A DNA stretch of 42,662 bases from Chryseobacterium gleum (GCA_945871895.1 CAMBXP010000012.1:1-42662), one strand, 5' to 3'; shown: positions 9,953 to 17,511, counted from the first letter of the stretch. The notes: generated by a model from the letters alone, not told the origin. Made by a program: numbers and translations.

Positions 9953-10474
9953 ATGTTAAGCAAAAAAGTACAAGATACATTGAATAAGCAAATTCAATTG
10001 GAAGCAGATTCATCTAATTTATACTTGGCTATGGCTTCATGGGCCGAAAACCAAGGCTTAAGCGGCACTGCCGAATTTTTGTACAGACATAGCGACGAAG
10101 AAAGAACACATATGTTGAAATTGGTGAGATATGTGAACGAGAGAGGCGGCCAAGCAAAAATACCTGCCATGAAACAACCGGCATCAAATTTCACTTCATT
10201 AACTGCTTTGTTTCAAGGCTTATTTAAACACGAAGTATTGGTGTCGGATGAAATCAACAATGTGGTAGATATCTGCTTGAAAGAAAAAGATTTTACAACA
10301 CACAACTTTATGCAATGGTACGTGGCAGAGCAAATAGAAGAAGAATCTACTGCGCGTAAAGTATTAGACAAAATCAATTTGATTGGCAACGACAAAGGAG
10401 GCTTGTATCTTTTTGATAGAGACTTAGAGAGTTTAACCGGCGAATCGGTTTCTGCAGTTGCAAAAGCACAATAA
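9953..10474 (+). CDS. ftnA: Non-haem bacterial ferritin
   Basis: 173 residues, the normal length for a FtnA-type ferritin subunit that forms a 24-mer, oxidises Fe(II) at a di-iron centre and stores ferric mineral in the cytosol. All ligands are in the E. coli FtnA positions: Glu17, Glu50 and His53 (site A), Glu94 and Gln127 (site B), and Glu49, Glu126 and Glu130 (site C). The N-terminus KKVQDTLNKQIQLEADSSNL is typical. The gene has its own full-consensus promoter. A basic lipoprotein gene follows 30 bp downstream in the same frame and may be cotranscribed. No Fur-like operator was recognised. Confidence 0.95.
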   Translation: MLSKKVQDTLNKQIQLEADSSNLYLAMASWAENQGLSGTAEFLYRHSDEERTHMLKLVRYVNERGGQAKIPAMKQPASNFTSLTALFQGLFKHEVLVSDEINNVVDICLKEKDFTTHNFMQWYVAEQIEEESTARKVLDKINLIGNDKGGLYLFDRDLESLTGESVSAVAKAQ

Positions 10475-10504
10475 TATTTTTTACTTAACCTAGATCTTAT
10501 TTTT

Positions 10505-10858
10505 TTGAATCGCCATCTTCTATTCTTTTTTATAGTATTTGCAGCAACTTTGGCAAGTTGCAGTGAAAGATATTACGATGATTCGGTGAGAACACCTCGT
10601 GGCGGCGTTAACTACAGAGATACTTATAGTTCTTATGGCTACAACAAAAAGAAACAAAAATATTTAGATAGCTATTCTTCAAAACGTGTAAAAAATGGCC
10701 AAACCTACAAAGATTCTTATTCTACAAAATCGAAAAGTAGAGGTGAAAATGGCCACAAAGATTCTTACTCTACTAACAGTGGCGGTAAGAGAAAAATTAA
10801 ATTTTACGATGGTTTCTCTTCCAAAAGGAGAAAGAAAAAAGGCTCTCTTTTCAAATAA
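10505..10858 (+). CDS. Small basic lipoprotein with repeated DSYS motifs
   Basis: 117 residues from a TTG start; no ATG is available between the ferritin stop (same frame) and the signal peptide. The signal peptide ends in the lipobox LAS-Cys19, so the mature protein should be lipid-anchored. The mature part is a low-complexity, Lys/Arg/Tyr/Ser-rich chain with five spaced copies of a (Y/K)DSYS-like unit (DTYSS, DSYSS, DSYST, DSYST, DGFSS) about 12-20 residues apart. It is probably disordered and strongly positively charged. No family was recognised. Its stop codon abuts that of the convergent dehydratase gene with no intervening base. Binding of nucleic acid, peptidoglycan or polyanions would be speculation. 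Confidence 0.72.
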   Translation: MNRHLLFFFIVFAATLASCSERYYDDSVRTPRGGVNYRDTYSSYGYNKKKQKYLDSYSSKRVKNGQTYKDSYSTKSKSRGENGHKDSYSTNSGGKRKIKFYDGFSSKRRKKKGSLFK

Positions 10859-11095
10859 TTATCTCAACAAATTTTCTATTTGCTCGGCTAACTTATAGTC
10901 TTTCTCGGTAATTTTTTCCTCGCTATGCGTGGTCAAATTAATAATAACCATGTTGTAAGAATTCGACCAATCGGGGTGATGATTGCCTTTTTCTGAAATC
11001 ATCGCTACTTCGGTCATAAAGGCAAAAGCTTCAATAAAATTCTTGAATTTAAAAGTAGCCTCTAATGAGTTATTTTTTTCTTTGAAATAATTCAT
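10859..11095 (-). CDS. Pterin-4a-carbinolamine dehydratase (short form)
   Basis: 78 residues covering the core of the PCD/DCoH family, which dehydrates 4a-hydroxytetrahydrobiopterin during pterin cofactor recycling. The family signature is complete: Glu35, then His39-His40-Pro41, Tyr47, His57 and Asp66 (EKGNHHPDWSNSYN followed by LTTHSEEKITEKD). Standard members are about 95-110 residues, and this one lacks the usual N-terminal strand, as short Bacteroidota versions do. No aromatic amino acid hydroxylase is nearby in the window, so its physiological partner is not visible. The ATG at 11095 is the only sensible start. Confidence 0.88.
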   Translation of the reverse strand: MNYFKEKNNSLEATFKFKNFIEAFAFMTEVAMISEKGNHHPDWSNSYNMVIINLTTHSEEKITEKDYKLAEQIENLLR

Positions 11096-11225
11096 ATCAT
11101 TTGTTTTATGTGTTTAAGATAAACAATTATCCTTGATGAAGCTATTGTAAGGCCGCTGCAAGCACTGGGCAAAGTATTCCTAGGGTTCCTAACACTAATG
11201 TGGCAACTCGCAATGAAGTGATGGA

Positions 11226-11255
11226 TAAAAAAGCCTCCGTTTTGTTGAACGGAGG
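11226..11255 (-). terminator. Intrinsic terminator after the chitinase gene
   Basis: Read on the minus strand, CCTCCGTT and AACGGAGG (11234-11241 and 11248-11255 on plus) form a perfect 8-bp stem with a 6-nt loop, followed by TTTTTT. It lies 25 bp after the chitinase stop codon. The rest of 11096-11225 shows nothing recognisable. Confidence 0.8.
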
Positions 11256-11279
11256 AATTGCACATCAATTTCATCTTTC

Positions 11280-13697
11280 CTATTTTACTTTCAATACGCT
11301 TGAATAAGCGCTTATTGTGGTGCTTTGAATTTGCACAAAATACAATCCTTCTTGCAAATTATTTCCGAAACTGATATTCGCACTTGTGCTGCTTAATTGC
11401 TCTACCAATGCGCCTTTGGCATCAAATACATTAATGTTGAGCATGTCATTTTTAGCATTGCTTACATTGAATTCGTTGGCACTGGGATTGGGGTAAATTG
11501 CAAATGTTTTGCTTGCATTTTCTTTCACCGAAGTGATAACACAATTAAGGGCATTGGCATCAATCGCAACATTCACTGGTACGCGTGCACATGCCGAACC
11601 TGCTGTTACTTTTAAATTCGCAAAATTACCATAATTACTGCTGGCTTGATAAGCATTACCATAAGGAGCGCTCCAATCTTCGTAGCAATGTCTCACTACC
11701 GAAATTACACCAGGTATTGAGTAATCAGAACCAGGAGGTGTAGGATCAACATATAATTGAGAAGCAGAGCCCACAGCATTTAGGTAGTAGGTGCCAGCCG
11801 GCGCCGTAAATCCTAAATTCAACACCTGTGTACCTGTTGCCGAGAAAGATTTTGTAGCTACTACAGTAGTTCCATCAGAAGCTACTAAATTGATAACAAC
11901 AGTTCCGCCGCTTGCATTAACAGTTACCTCATCGATGGTTAGATCTACCAAAGCTGTAATTTTAGTTCCATAAACTTGTGAACTAGCTTGCCATCCTCCA
12001 GCCACAGCTGTTTTCATAGTGGTGTAGCTGGTGCTTGAACTTCCAGTTCCTGCAATATAAAAAGTAGTATTATTATTTACCGTTGGAGAATAAGTAGTGC
12101 CCGTTGCTAAAATGGTAGAAGAATTTGAAGTTGCATACCAATTTACCGATTCAGATGCTGTAAGATTGGCCTCGCCTGCCGCACAAATCAAAACATCATC
12201 GGCACTTGGCACAGAAGAATTGACGGTAGCGCTTCCATTTACAGAACTGCAACCTATTGCTGCCACTGTTACCTGATAAGTGCCAGCTTTTTTAGCTTCA
12301 TAAGTGGCTAATGTAGCACCATCGATAGTTTCATTGTCTTTTTTCCAAGTGATCGTTTTTCCGTTAGCATTAACTGCCGCATCTAAGGTTACACTCACCG
12401 GATCGCATAAATCATAGGGTCCGCCTAAATTCATAGCAGGCAATGTTCCGCTAATCACAATTTCATCTGATTTTGAACAAGAATTTTCCCACACTTCCAC
12501 AGTGTAAGTACCTGCGGCAGATATTTGGTAAGTATTGGCATTGGCACTTTGATTTACCAAAGTGGTGCTGCCTTGTTTCCAAGTAAAAGTTCTGCCGCTG
12601 GCTGTTTCTACACCCGAGTTTAAAGTGATATTGCTTAATCCGCAAATACTTTGATCGGCACCCAAGGCAGGTTCTGCTGCAGCGCATTGGTAAGGCAACA
12701 TAGCGCTGGCCAAAGCGCCCAAAAGTGAATATTGTGCATCGGCTAAATAGTCGTAAGTAACTTCCCAAATCATAACGCCTGCGCCACCCATGCCCATAAT
12801 TAGATCTACTTTATTTTTACAAGTGGTTTTTCCATTGTAGTAATAGGACCCCACGTTATCGGCATTGTAACCTGCCGACGGGTTGCCAGCAATTAAATCA
12901 CCGTATGCATGATCGTAAATATTGGCCGATCTGCTGGTGGCATGACGCGCGTAAAAAGGTATACCAAGAACTATTTTGCTAAGCGGACAACCTTTAGTTA
13001 CCCAGTCGTTGATGTTGTTTAACGCATCGGCATAAGAAGAGTGGTTGTTGTCGTTACCAGAGATGCCATAACCAATATCATACGACATGATATTTAGAAA
13101 ATCCAAATATTGAAACGCACTAGCGCTGCAATAGTCGGTATGGTAAACCCCTTGCGCGCCAACACTTGGTGTTTCACCACCTACAGCAGTAGCAATAGTC
13201 CACTCGCTTCTTTTACCGCGCGACACAAACTCATCATGAATGGCTTTCAAAATATTTACTTGATAAGTTTGGTAGGTTCCACTGGTAGGAAACTCCCAAT
13301 CTAAATCGAAACCTGTTAAACCGTAAGTATCTAAAATATCTGCAATTTCTTTGGCGAAATTTGCAGAGGCTGTGGGACTAGCGCCAATGGTTGCGAAAAC
13401 CCCTGAATAGGTTGCGCCACCCGATGAAAATTGCATTTTCACTCCGTTGTTGGTGCAATAGGTTTTACAAGTATTGAAATGACTTAAAGTAGTTGGGTCG
13501 GGTAAATTACCGCTATTATCAGGTTGAATAAAACCGTAAATAAAATCGGTCATTTTATTCCACTGTAAATTAGGTAAACGTGTTCCAGCTTGGTTTAGGC
13601 TGGCATCGAAATAACCTGTTACATGTTGTGCGTTAGCGGCTAAAAAGCCTAACGACATAGCAATTGATAAAATACTCTTTTTGAAAAACGATCTCAT
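11280..13697 (-). CDS. Secreted GH18 chitinase with Ig-like modules and T9SS sorting domain
   Basis: 805 residues. Signal peptide 1-23 (ANA before Gln24). The GH18 TIM barrel spans about 26-330 and hydrolyses chitin-type beta-1,4-GlcNAc polymers by substrate-assisted catalysis. The SxGG motif is at 91-94, and the catalytic GFDLDWE has acid Glu135 with Asp131 and Asp133. The MSYD motif is at 204-207 and a conserved Trp sits in the final barrel strand (MIWEVTYDY). Two Cys-paired Ig/PKD-like modules (about 340-420 and 425-495) and a C-terminal beta-sandwich precede the T9SS type-A sorting domain (about 725-805, beginning FAIYPNPSANEF). The enzyme should be exported by T9SS. It stands alone, with its own terminator; no chitobiose transporter or hexosaminidase is adjacent. 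Confidence 0.93.
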   Translation of the reverse strand: MRSFFKKSILSIAMSLGFLAANAQHVTGYFDASLNQAGTRLPNLQWNKMTDFIYGFIQPDNSGNLPDPTTLSHFNTCKTYCTNNGVKMQFSSGGATYSGVFATIGASPTASANFAKEIADILDTYGLTGFDLDWEFPTSGTYQTYQVNILKAIHDEFVSRGKRSEWTIATAVGGETPSVGAQGVYHTDYCSASAFQYLDFLNIMSYDIGYGISGNDNNHSSYADALNNINDWVTKGCPLSKIVLGIPFYARHATSRSANIYDHAYGDLIAGNPSAGYNADNVGSYYYNGKTTCKNKVDLIMGMGGAGVMIWEVTYDYLADAQYSLLGALASAMLPYQCAAAEPALGADQSICGLSNITLNSGVETASGRTFTWKQGSTTLVNQSANANTYQISAAGTYTVEVWENSCSKSDEIVISGTLPAMNLGGPYDLCDPVSVTLDAAVNANGKTITWKKDNETIDGATLATYEAKKAGTYQVTVAAIGCSSVNGSATVNSSVPSADDVLICAAGEANLTASESVNWYATSNSSTILATGTTYSPTVNNNTTFYIAGTGSSSTSYTTMKTAVAGGWQASSQVYGTKITALVDLTIDEVTVNASGGTVVINLVASDGTTVVATKSFSATGTQVLNLGFTAPAGTYYLNAVGSASQLYVDPTPPGSDYSIPGVISVVRHCYEDWSAPYGNAYQASSNYGNFANLKVTAGSACARVPVNVAIDANALNCVITSVKENASKTFAIYPNPSANEFNVSNAKNDMLNINVFDAKGALVEQLSSTSANISFGNNLQEGLYFVQIQSTTISAYSSVLKVK

Positions 13698-13812
13698 AGT
13701 AATGATAATAAGTTAAAAGCAAACACAATCCCCACTGTGTGCCCCTAATGTACAACGTGAGAAAGAAAAATCAAAAAAAACTTATCTTAAAATTACGCTA
13801 AGTTGAAAAAAG

Positions 13813-13848
13813 AAAAAGCCAGATGCTTTAAAAACACCTGGCTTTTTT
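13813..13848 (-). terminator. Terminator after the PorT-like gene
   Basis: AAAAAGCCAG (13813-13822) pairs with CTGGCTTTTT (13838-13847), with two further pairs after a mismatch. The stem carries T-runs on both strands, so it can work in either direction. It lies 16 bp after the stop of the minus-strand barrel gene and upstream of the chitinase. Confidence 0.78.
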
Positions 13849-13863
13849 ACAGAAATGCCTTAA

Positions 13864-14571
13864 TTAAAACATTTTAAATCGTGTTCCTTTATGACAATTA
13901 GAACCTTTGGCTAAGTAGCCAAAATCGAAATTCAATTCTAAAGTTGCAGCAACATAAACATTGTGAGTTGCTTGGTATTTAAAGTTTGAAAATGATTCAG
14001 CATTGTTAGGCGCATAAACAGCATTACCTAACGATGTTCTGTAATCGGCATTGATGACATCATTTAAAGTGTAAGCAATACGCAATCCTAAATTCAATCC
14101 AAATACATTTCCGCCACCAATGTATTGGCCGAAACCCAACACCGCATCATAATTGCTTTTTACAAATTGCTGCGTCACATCTGCACCGTTAAATTGAGCC
14201 GAATTTAAGGTAGTAAACTGAACACCAATTTCGGTGTAGCCACCATTATCGCTATTGTTTCTGTACATCACAGGAATTTGCATGTACTTCAAATTAACTT
14301 TGTTTGGATTTCCTTTTACATTCACAGCATGTGTAAATTGATTGAAAAGTAATTCTCCAACAATTGCGTGATTCGGATTGAAATTTACCGATAATTTGCC
14401 GCCATATAAAAAAGCGCCAGCGTACTTGTAGCTGTAATCTAAGTTGTTGAAACTATTCTTGTTGAAACTCATGGACGGTCCGTAACCAAGCTTTGCACCT
14501 AAGTCGAACCAAATTTGTGCTTTCCCAAAAAAAGCACTTAATACAAATAGAAGAGTAATCGATTTTCTCAT
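13864..14571 (-). CDS. PorT-like outer membrane beta-barrel protein
   Basis: 235 residues from the ATG at 14571. A longer frame begins at 14616, but its first 15 residues precede a good signal peptide (MRKSITLLFVLSAFFGKAQ) and overlap a promoter box, so the internal Met is chosen. The mature chain has alternating hydrophobic/polar strands rich in Gly, Tyr and Asn, as in small eight-stranded outer membrane barrels of the PorT/OmpW-like class in Bacteroidota. PorT proper is a T9SS component. Nothing here shows specific T9SS membership, so the call is kept at fold level. The C-terminus ends FKMF, consistent with BAM insertion. Confidence 0.72.
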   Translation of the reverse strand: MRKSITLLFVLSAFFGKAQIWFDLGAKLGYGPSMSFNKNSFNNLDYSYKYAGAFLYGGKLSVNFNPNHAIVGELLFNQFTHAVNVKGNPNKVNLKYMQIPVMYRNNSDNGGYTEIGVQFTTLNSAQFNGADVTQQFVKSNYDAVLGFGQYIGGGNVFGLNLGLRIAYTLNDVINADYRTSLGNAVYAPNNAESFSNFKYQATHNVYVAATLELNFDFGYLAKGSNCHKGTRFKMF

Positions 14572-14613
14572 AAATAAAATTAGTAGTTTGTAATTCCAAG
14601 TCGCCTGCGCAAA

Positions 14614-14621
14614 CAAATATA
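14614..14621 (-). promoter_or_regulatory. -7 box of the PorT-like gene
   Basis: The minus strand reads TATATTTG, a match to TAnnTTTG, 42 bp before the chosen start. It overlaps the alternative longer start at 14616, which argues against that start. Confidence 0.5.
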
Positions 14622-14682
14622 GCTTCGTTTAGTTACATGTTCTGAAAAATAAGTACTTTTCCTCCTTATTAAAAATGAAGTT

Positions 14683-15033
14683 ATGTCAGAATTTCCTCCT
14701 TGTCCGAAATGCAAATCTCCTTATACTTACAATTCTGGTTTGTTGCTAACTTGTGCGGAATGTGGGCACGAATGGGCTGCCGAAGAAGCGAAAGTTGAGG
14801 AAGCAGCAAGCGACGAAGGCTTGGTGGTAAAAGACAGCAACGGCGTTATTTTACAAGATGGTGATACAGTTTCTATCATCAAAGATTTACCTGTTAAAGG
14901 GTTTCCAAAAAGTATTAAAGCAGGTGCAAAAGTGAAAAACATTCGCTTGGTAGAAGGCGATCACAACATCGACTGTAAGGTTGATGGATTTGGCGCGATG
15001 GTTTTGAAATCTATTTTTGTAAAAAAAGTGTAA
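14683..15033 (+). CDS. yjdM: PhnA/YjdM-family zinc-ribbon protein
   Basis: 116 residues, the usual length. An N-terminal zinc ribbon has Cys7, Cys10, Cys24 and Cys27 (CPKC...CAEC). It is followed by an acidic linker and the C-terminal PhnA beta-barrel domain (about 46-116; [20 protein letters not shown] and [20 protein letters not shown] are highly characteristic). Despite the historical name, the family is not phosphonoacetate hydrolase and is not part of the phn operon; its role is unknown and it is cytosolic. The stop overlaps the next start by one base (TAATG), implying translational coupling with the small membrane protein. Confidence 0.93.
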   Translation: MSEFPPCPKCKSPYTYNSGLLLTCAECGHEWAAEEAKVEEAASDEGLVVKDSNGVILQDGDTVSIIKDLPVKGFPKSIKAGAKVKNIRLVEGDHNIDCKVDGFGAMVLKSIFVKKV

Positions 15034-15425
15034 TGGTCAATTCAGCATCTAATTCTCAATACATTCCTGGCACTTGCAACATTGGTCCTAAAGAGATTGC
15101 AATGAGAAAAAGAGCGAGTATCTATGCCGCGATATTTTTTGTCGTTTTAACCGCACTTCTTTTTTTACTTGACATTGATAAAGCATGGAGATTCATAATA
15201 TTTATTCCTGCATTTACCTTTGCTGTTACATCTCAACAATGGTATTTTAAGTTTTGTGTTTATTTCGGCTTAAAAGGAGTGTTTAACTTTGGGGATATGG
15301 GTCAGCAATTCAACATTGAACAAAAGGAAAATTTCAAAAAAGACAGAATTAAGGTGGCGAAAATGATGGTTGCTGGGCTTTTATTTGGCGCAATAATTAC
15401 CACCTTGTTTTACCTATTGCCTTGA
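15033..15425 (+). CDS. Small conserved membrane protein with three predicted TM segments
   Basis: 130 residues. A soluble N-terminus contains YIPGTCNIGPKEIAMRKR, a CNIGPxEI-type motif I associate with a small uncharacterised Bacteroidota family. Hydrophobic segments lie at about 29-47, 53-72 and 110-129. Between the second and third is a charged stretch rich in Lys and Asp. The start overlaps the stop of the PhnA-type gene by one base, so the two are probably translated together. No catalytic motif is visible and the function is unknown. It is the last gene before the accessory patch. Confidence 0.75.
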   Translation: MVNSASNSQYIPGTCNIGPKEIAMRKRASIYAAIFFVVLTALLFLLDIDKAWRFIIFIPAFTFAVTSQQWYFKFCVYFGLKGVFNFGDMGQQFNIEQKENFKKDRIKVAKMMVAGLLFGAIITTLFYLLP

Positions 15426-15430
15426 TGAGT

Positions 15431-15556
15431 TAAAATCTTCTTTTCAGGCATTTTTAATGCCGTTGCGTAATACATTCTGAAAAATAAAACTATCGCGATT
15501 ATAAATCGCTAAAATTAGGATTTCAGATTACGCAAGTTAAATGCAGAATTACGGGG
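15431..15556 (+). repeat. Dispersed intergenic repeat, copy A (5'-truncated)
   Basis: About 125 bp that align along their length with 17337-17458 (copy B). They share AAATCTTCTTT, GGCATTT, a TCGCGATTAnAAATCGCTAA hairpin and GGATTTCAGATT. The right end reads AATTACGGGG instead of AATTACTGG. The left ~35 bp of the full element are missing or unrecognisable. It lies directly upstream of the toxin-antitoxin promoter. Confidence 0.7.
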
Positions 15557-15579
15557 GAAATAAATTATCAGTTGAACAT

Positions 15580-15611
15580 TTTGCTTTTAACCCATAACTC
15601 GTCTATATTTG
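15580..15611 (+). promoter_or_regulatory. Full-consensus promoter of the toxin-antitoxin operon
   Basis: TTTG (15580-15583), a 20-bp spacer and TATATTTG (15604-15611) match the Bacteroidota consensus. It is 23 bp before the antitoxin ATG. The 209-bp gap 15426-15634 holds only repeat copy A and this promoter. Confidence 0.65.
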
Positions 15612-15634
15612 TTTAGTAAGCAAAGAAAATATTT

Positions 15635-15844
15635 ATGAAGCAACTTACCATTACAATACAAGACAGTAAATTCAAGGCTTTTCTTGAATTTATTAAAACA
15701 TTGGAGTATGTTTCGATTTCTGAAAATAAAGACTTTTCTATACCCGAACAGCATAAAAAATTAGTGCGAAGCAGAGTAAAAAGCACCAAAAAAGAAAATC
15801 TATTAAACTGGAATAAAGTTAAAGATAGCTTTGATGGAATTTAA
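15635..15844 (+). CDS. Antitoxin of a RelE/ParE-type toxin-antitoxin pair
   Basis: 69 residues, highly charged. The N-terminus MKQLTITIQDSKFKAFLEFI looks like a beta-strand plus helix seen in small Bacteroidota partners of RelE/ParE toxins. The C-terminus (KENLLNWNKVKDSFDGI) is the presumed toxin-binding tail. It precedes the toxin gene and overlaps it by 11 bp, the normal arrangement for type II systems in which the antitoxin binds the toxin and represses the shared promoter. It has its own strong promoter. The antitoxin family could not be named with certainty; the call rests largely on context. Confidence 0.78.
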   Translation: MKQLTITIQDSKFKAFLEFIKTLEYVSISENKDFSIPEQHKKLVRSRVKSTKKENLLNWNKVKDSFDGI

Positions 15845-16121
15845 GATTGACCCAAGGGCTTTCATTGATATTCAAGAGCAAATCGATTTTTACAATCTTC
15901 AACAAAAAGGACTTGGTAAAAAATTTCATTCAGAGATTAAGGTCTATTTTAAAGCCATTCAAAAAAATCCTTTTTACCAAATTCGTTACGACAATATTCG
16001 TTGTTTACCACTTAAAATATTTCCAGCGATGATTCATTTTTCAATCAATGAAGAAGAACAGCTTATCGTTGTACATGCCGCAATCGGAACTCGTAAAAAC
16101 CCGAAAGGAAACTGGGTTTAA
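15834..16121 (+). CDS. RelE/ParE-superfamily toxin
   Basis: 95 residues from the ATG at 15834 (a TTG one codon earlier is also open). Typical fold order is visible: strand (FKIDPRAFIDIQEQ), two helices (YNLQQKGLGKKFHSEIKVYF), then strands (YQIRYDNIRCLPLKIFPAMI and EEQLIVVHAAIGTRKNPKGNW). The pattern with RYDNIRCLPLK, a hydrophobic IHFSI strand and VHAAIGTRKNP is common in Bacteroidota RelE/ParE toxins. Whether it cleaves mRNA (RelE) or poisons gyrase (ParE) cannot be told. It overlaps the antitoxin by 11 bp. Both genes look intact. The pair is bracketed by fragments of the same intergenic repeat. Confidence 0.85.
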   Translation: MEFKIDPRAFIDIQEQIDFYNLQQKGLGKKFHSEIKVYFKAIQKNPFYQIRYDNIRCLPLKIFPAMIHFSINEEEQLIVVHAAIGTRKNPKGNWV

Positions 16122-16129
16122 ATAACAAT

Positions 16130-16165
16130 CAGTAATTTCAAATTTAGCTTGCGTAATTTGAAACT
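16130..16165 (+). repeat. Dispersed intergenic repeat, fragment D (left end)
   Basis: CAGTAATTTCAAATTTAGC followed by TTGCGTAATTTGAAACTA matches the left ~40 bp of copy B (17302-17345), with a small deletion. TTTCAAATT and AATTTGAAA within it form a 9-bp inverted repeat. It begins 8 bp after the toxin stop codon. Confidence 0.6.
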
Positions 16166-16183
16166 ACTGCGCTCTCCAACACT

Positions 16184-16531
16184 TTAAATACCACTAGTAA
16201 TTTTAATGCCATTTTCATCATACCCAGGAGGATATTTACCACACCTATTTTTATATTCCTCTACTGTTTCTGGTTGACCCATATTCCCATAGAATCCAGT
16301 AGGATTAGGATTCTCATAGAAGTTAATTTTTCTTTCTATCCCTTCCTTTTTTTTATTATACGCTTGTACTTTTTCTAAAACAAATTGCAATTGTCCTCGC
16401 TCCTCTAATAACTCTGAAACATCAGCCCAATCGAAAGTTGTTTTAGGAAACTCAATTGACATCTCTACCAAAATTTGAACTACATCTTCTGTTAATACTG
16501 CAGGTAATTCGTCTGGTTTAATTCGTTTCAT
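16184..16531 (-). CDS. Hypothetical 115-aa protein
   Basis: 115 residues, no signal peptide or membrane segment; probably cytosolic. The N-terminal half looks helical and acidic (EDVVQILVEMSIEFP, VSELLEERGQLQFVLEKVQA). The C-terminal half is Gly/Pro/Asn-rich and likely irregular (NPNPTGFYGNMGQPETVEEY, CGKYPPGYDENGIK). I do not recognise the family. It sits in the accessory patch between repeat fragment D and the kinase-like gene, on the same strand as the latter. The ATG at 16531 is the first start. Codon usage gives no reason to doubt it, but homology support is missing. Confidence 0.55.
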   Translation of the reverse strand: MKRIKPDELPAVLTEDVVQILVEMSIEFPKTTFDWADVSELLEERGQLQFVLEKVQAYNKKKEGIERKINFYENPNPTGFYGNMGQPETVEEYKNRCGKYPPGYDENGIKITSGI

Positions 16532-16552
16532 AATTTATCTGTTCATTACACG

Positions 16553-16616
16553 ATCACCACCTTCCCATTCCTCAAACTCCTCCGCTCCGCTTAGTGTGCA
16601 TCCGTCAGTAGACGGA
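16553..16616 (-). other. Possible oxidoreductase 3'-end remnant and small hairpin
   Basis: Minus-strand bases about 16590-16553 encode SLRNGKVVIV plus stop, closely resembling the C-terminus SLRNGEVVKI of the oxidoreductase ending at 18982; about 26 of 30 bases agree. Next to it TCCGTC (16601-16606) and GACGGA (16611-16616) form a 6-bp hairpin. No longer open frame supports a gene here. It may be a duplicated or recombined gene end. Confidence 0.35.
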
Positions 16617-16620
16617 GGTA

Positions 16621-17247
16621 TCACTTGTAAAATTTTTCTGTAATGTAAAATACGGTATCAATAAATTGCAAAACCCCATTTTCTGTGAGCACATTTTCAT
16701 CATGCAAATCTTCTAAGATGACACCTAAATCATCATTATAATAATCGTTGTTTCGCGTATTTGCAAATCCGTTCGCTTCCATGAAATTCTTTACTTCCAG
16801 CAAGTCTGTTTTTTCATTGGCTCTTACAAAGGGCTGTTGAACTACTGCGAAAATATTTTCCTGGTCATCTAAGTAAAAGCCCAGCAATTCATAAGCTGTA
16901 TCTGGGAAAAAGAAGTTGTGCAATAACAAACAATTCAGATAATCTTCCCAAGACTCATAAAAAATAGCATCGTTTAGTTTGATAACAGTTCTACCATCTT
17001 TCAGATAAACTTTTTGTTCAGATCCTTCCGACACATAGTTTTCAATTTCAACGCCGGGAAATAGTAAATTATTTTTTGAAATGTAGTCTTTTAAGACCTT
17101 TGCTTCTTGCTTTTTGTAGAGCTTTTCTCCTTTAGCCAATTCACTTGATCTCTGGCTTCCTTTAAGGTAACAGGCTGTTGCTTGGATAACTGCTCCATTC
17201 CTAACTTCGCTCTTTCCTGAAATGATACTTTGAAGTTCATGTTTCAT
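16621..17247 (-). CDS. Solitary kinase-like protein of the 'polyvalent protein' kinase type
   Basis: 208 residues from the ATG at 17247. A longer frame reaches 17301 but would overlap the promoter box, so the second Met is chosen. After an N-terminal helical region (ISGKSEVRNGAVIQATACYL) come kinase-like elements. They are a strand pair ending EGSEQKVYLKDGRTVIKLND (candidate ATP-lysine in VIKL), a hinge-like strand FAVVQQPFV, and LGVILEDLHDENVL in the position of a catalytic HxDxxxxN loop. LQFIDTVFYI follows as a DFG-like strand. This resembles the Ser/Thr/Tyr-kinase-like domain described in phage and conjugative 'polyvalent proteins', here as a stand-alone gene. Activity and target are unknown. 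Its neighbours are accessory genes and repeat copy B. Confidence 0.68.
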   Translation of the reverse strand: MKHELQSIISGKSEVRNGAVIQATACYLKGSQRSSELAKGEKLYKKQEAKVLKDYISKNNLLFPGVEIENYVSEGSEQKVYLKDGRTVIKLNDAIFYESWEDYLNCLLLHNFFFPDTAYELLGFYLDDQENIFAVVQQPFVRANEKTDLLEVKNFMEANGFANTRNNDYYNDDLGVILEDLHDENVLTENGVLQFIDTVFYITEKFYK

Positions 17248-17257
17248 GGTTTGTAAA

Positions 17258-17265
17258 CAAATATA
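17258..17265 (-). promoter_or_regulatory. -7 box of the kinase-like gene
   Basis: The minus strand reads TATATTTG, 10 bp before the ATG at 17247. Transcription would start almost at the start codon (short or no leader), and the box excludes the longer reading frame from 17301. Confidence 0.45.
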
Positions 17266-17301
17266 TGATAAATTGATATATAGAGCAACGTGCCCTCGCA
17301 A

Positions 17302-17458
17302 CCAGTAATTCGTAATTTTAAATTTAGCTTACTTAATTTGAAATCTTCTTTATTAGGCATTTGCGATGCTGTAGCGAAAACATTTATTTTAAATTAGATA
17401 GGTCGCGATTACAAATCGCTAAAATGTGGATTTCAGATTGCAAATCTGAAATTACTGG
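17302..17458 (+). repeat. Dispersed intergenic repeat, full copy B with terminal inverted repeats
   Basis: 157 bp bounded by CCAGTAATT (17302-17310) and its exact reverse complement AATTACTGG (17450-17458). Internal hairpins: GCGATT/AATCGC near 17404-17419, and ATTTCAGATT pairing with AAATCTGAAAT near 17430-17452. There is no coding capacity. Related copies or fragments lie at 15431-15556, 16130-16165, 18740-18816 and probably 24984-25010 and 25150-25185. It has the form of a small non-autonomous or REP-like mobile repeat. Confidence 0.72.
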
Positions 17459-17511
17459 AAGACTTTCTATATTTCGTTGATCAGCGTCATCTTCTGTTAC
17501 TCTTTTACAAA

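Noticed and set aside
11092..11274. 60-codon minus-strand open frame between the dehydratase and chitinase genes
   Set aside because: It spans the chitinase terminator hairpin, has no recognisable domain and would start inside the chitinase 3' region.
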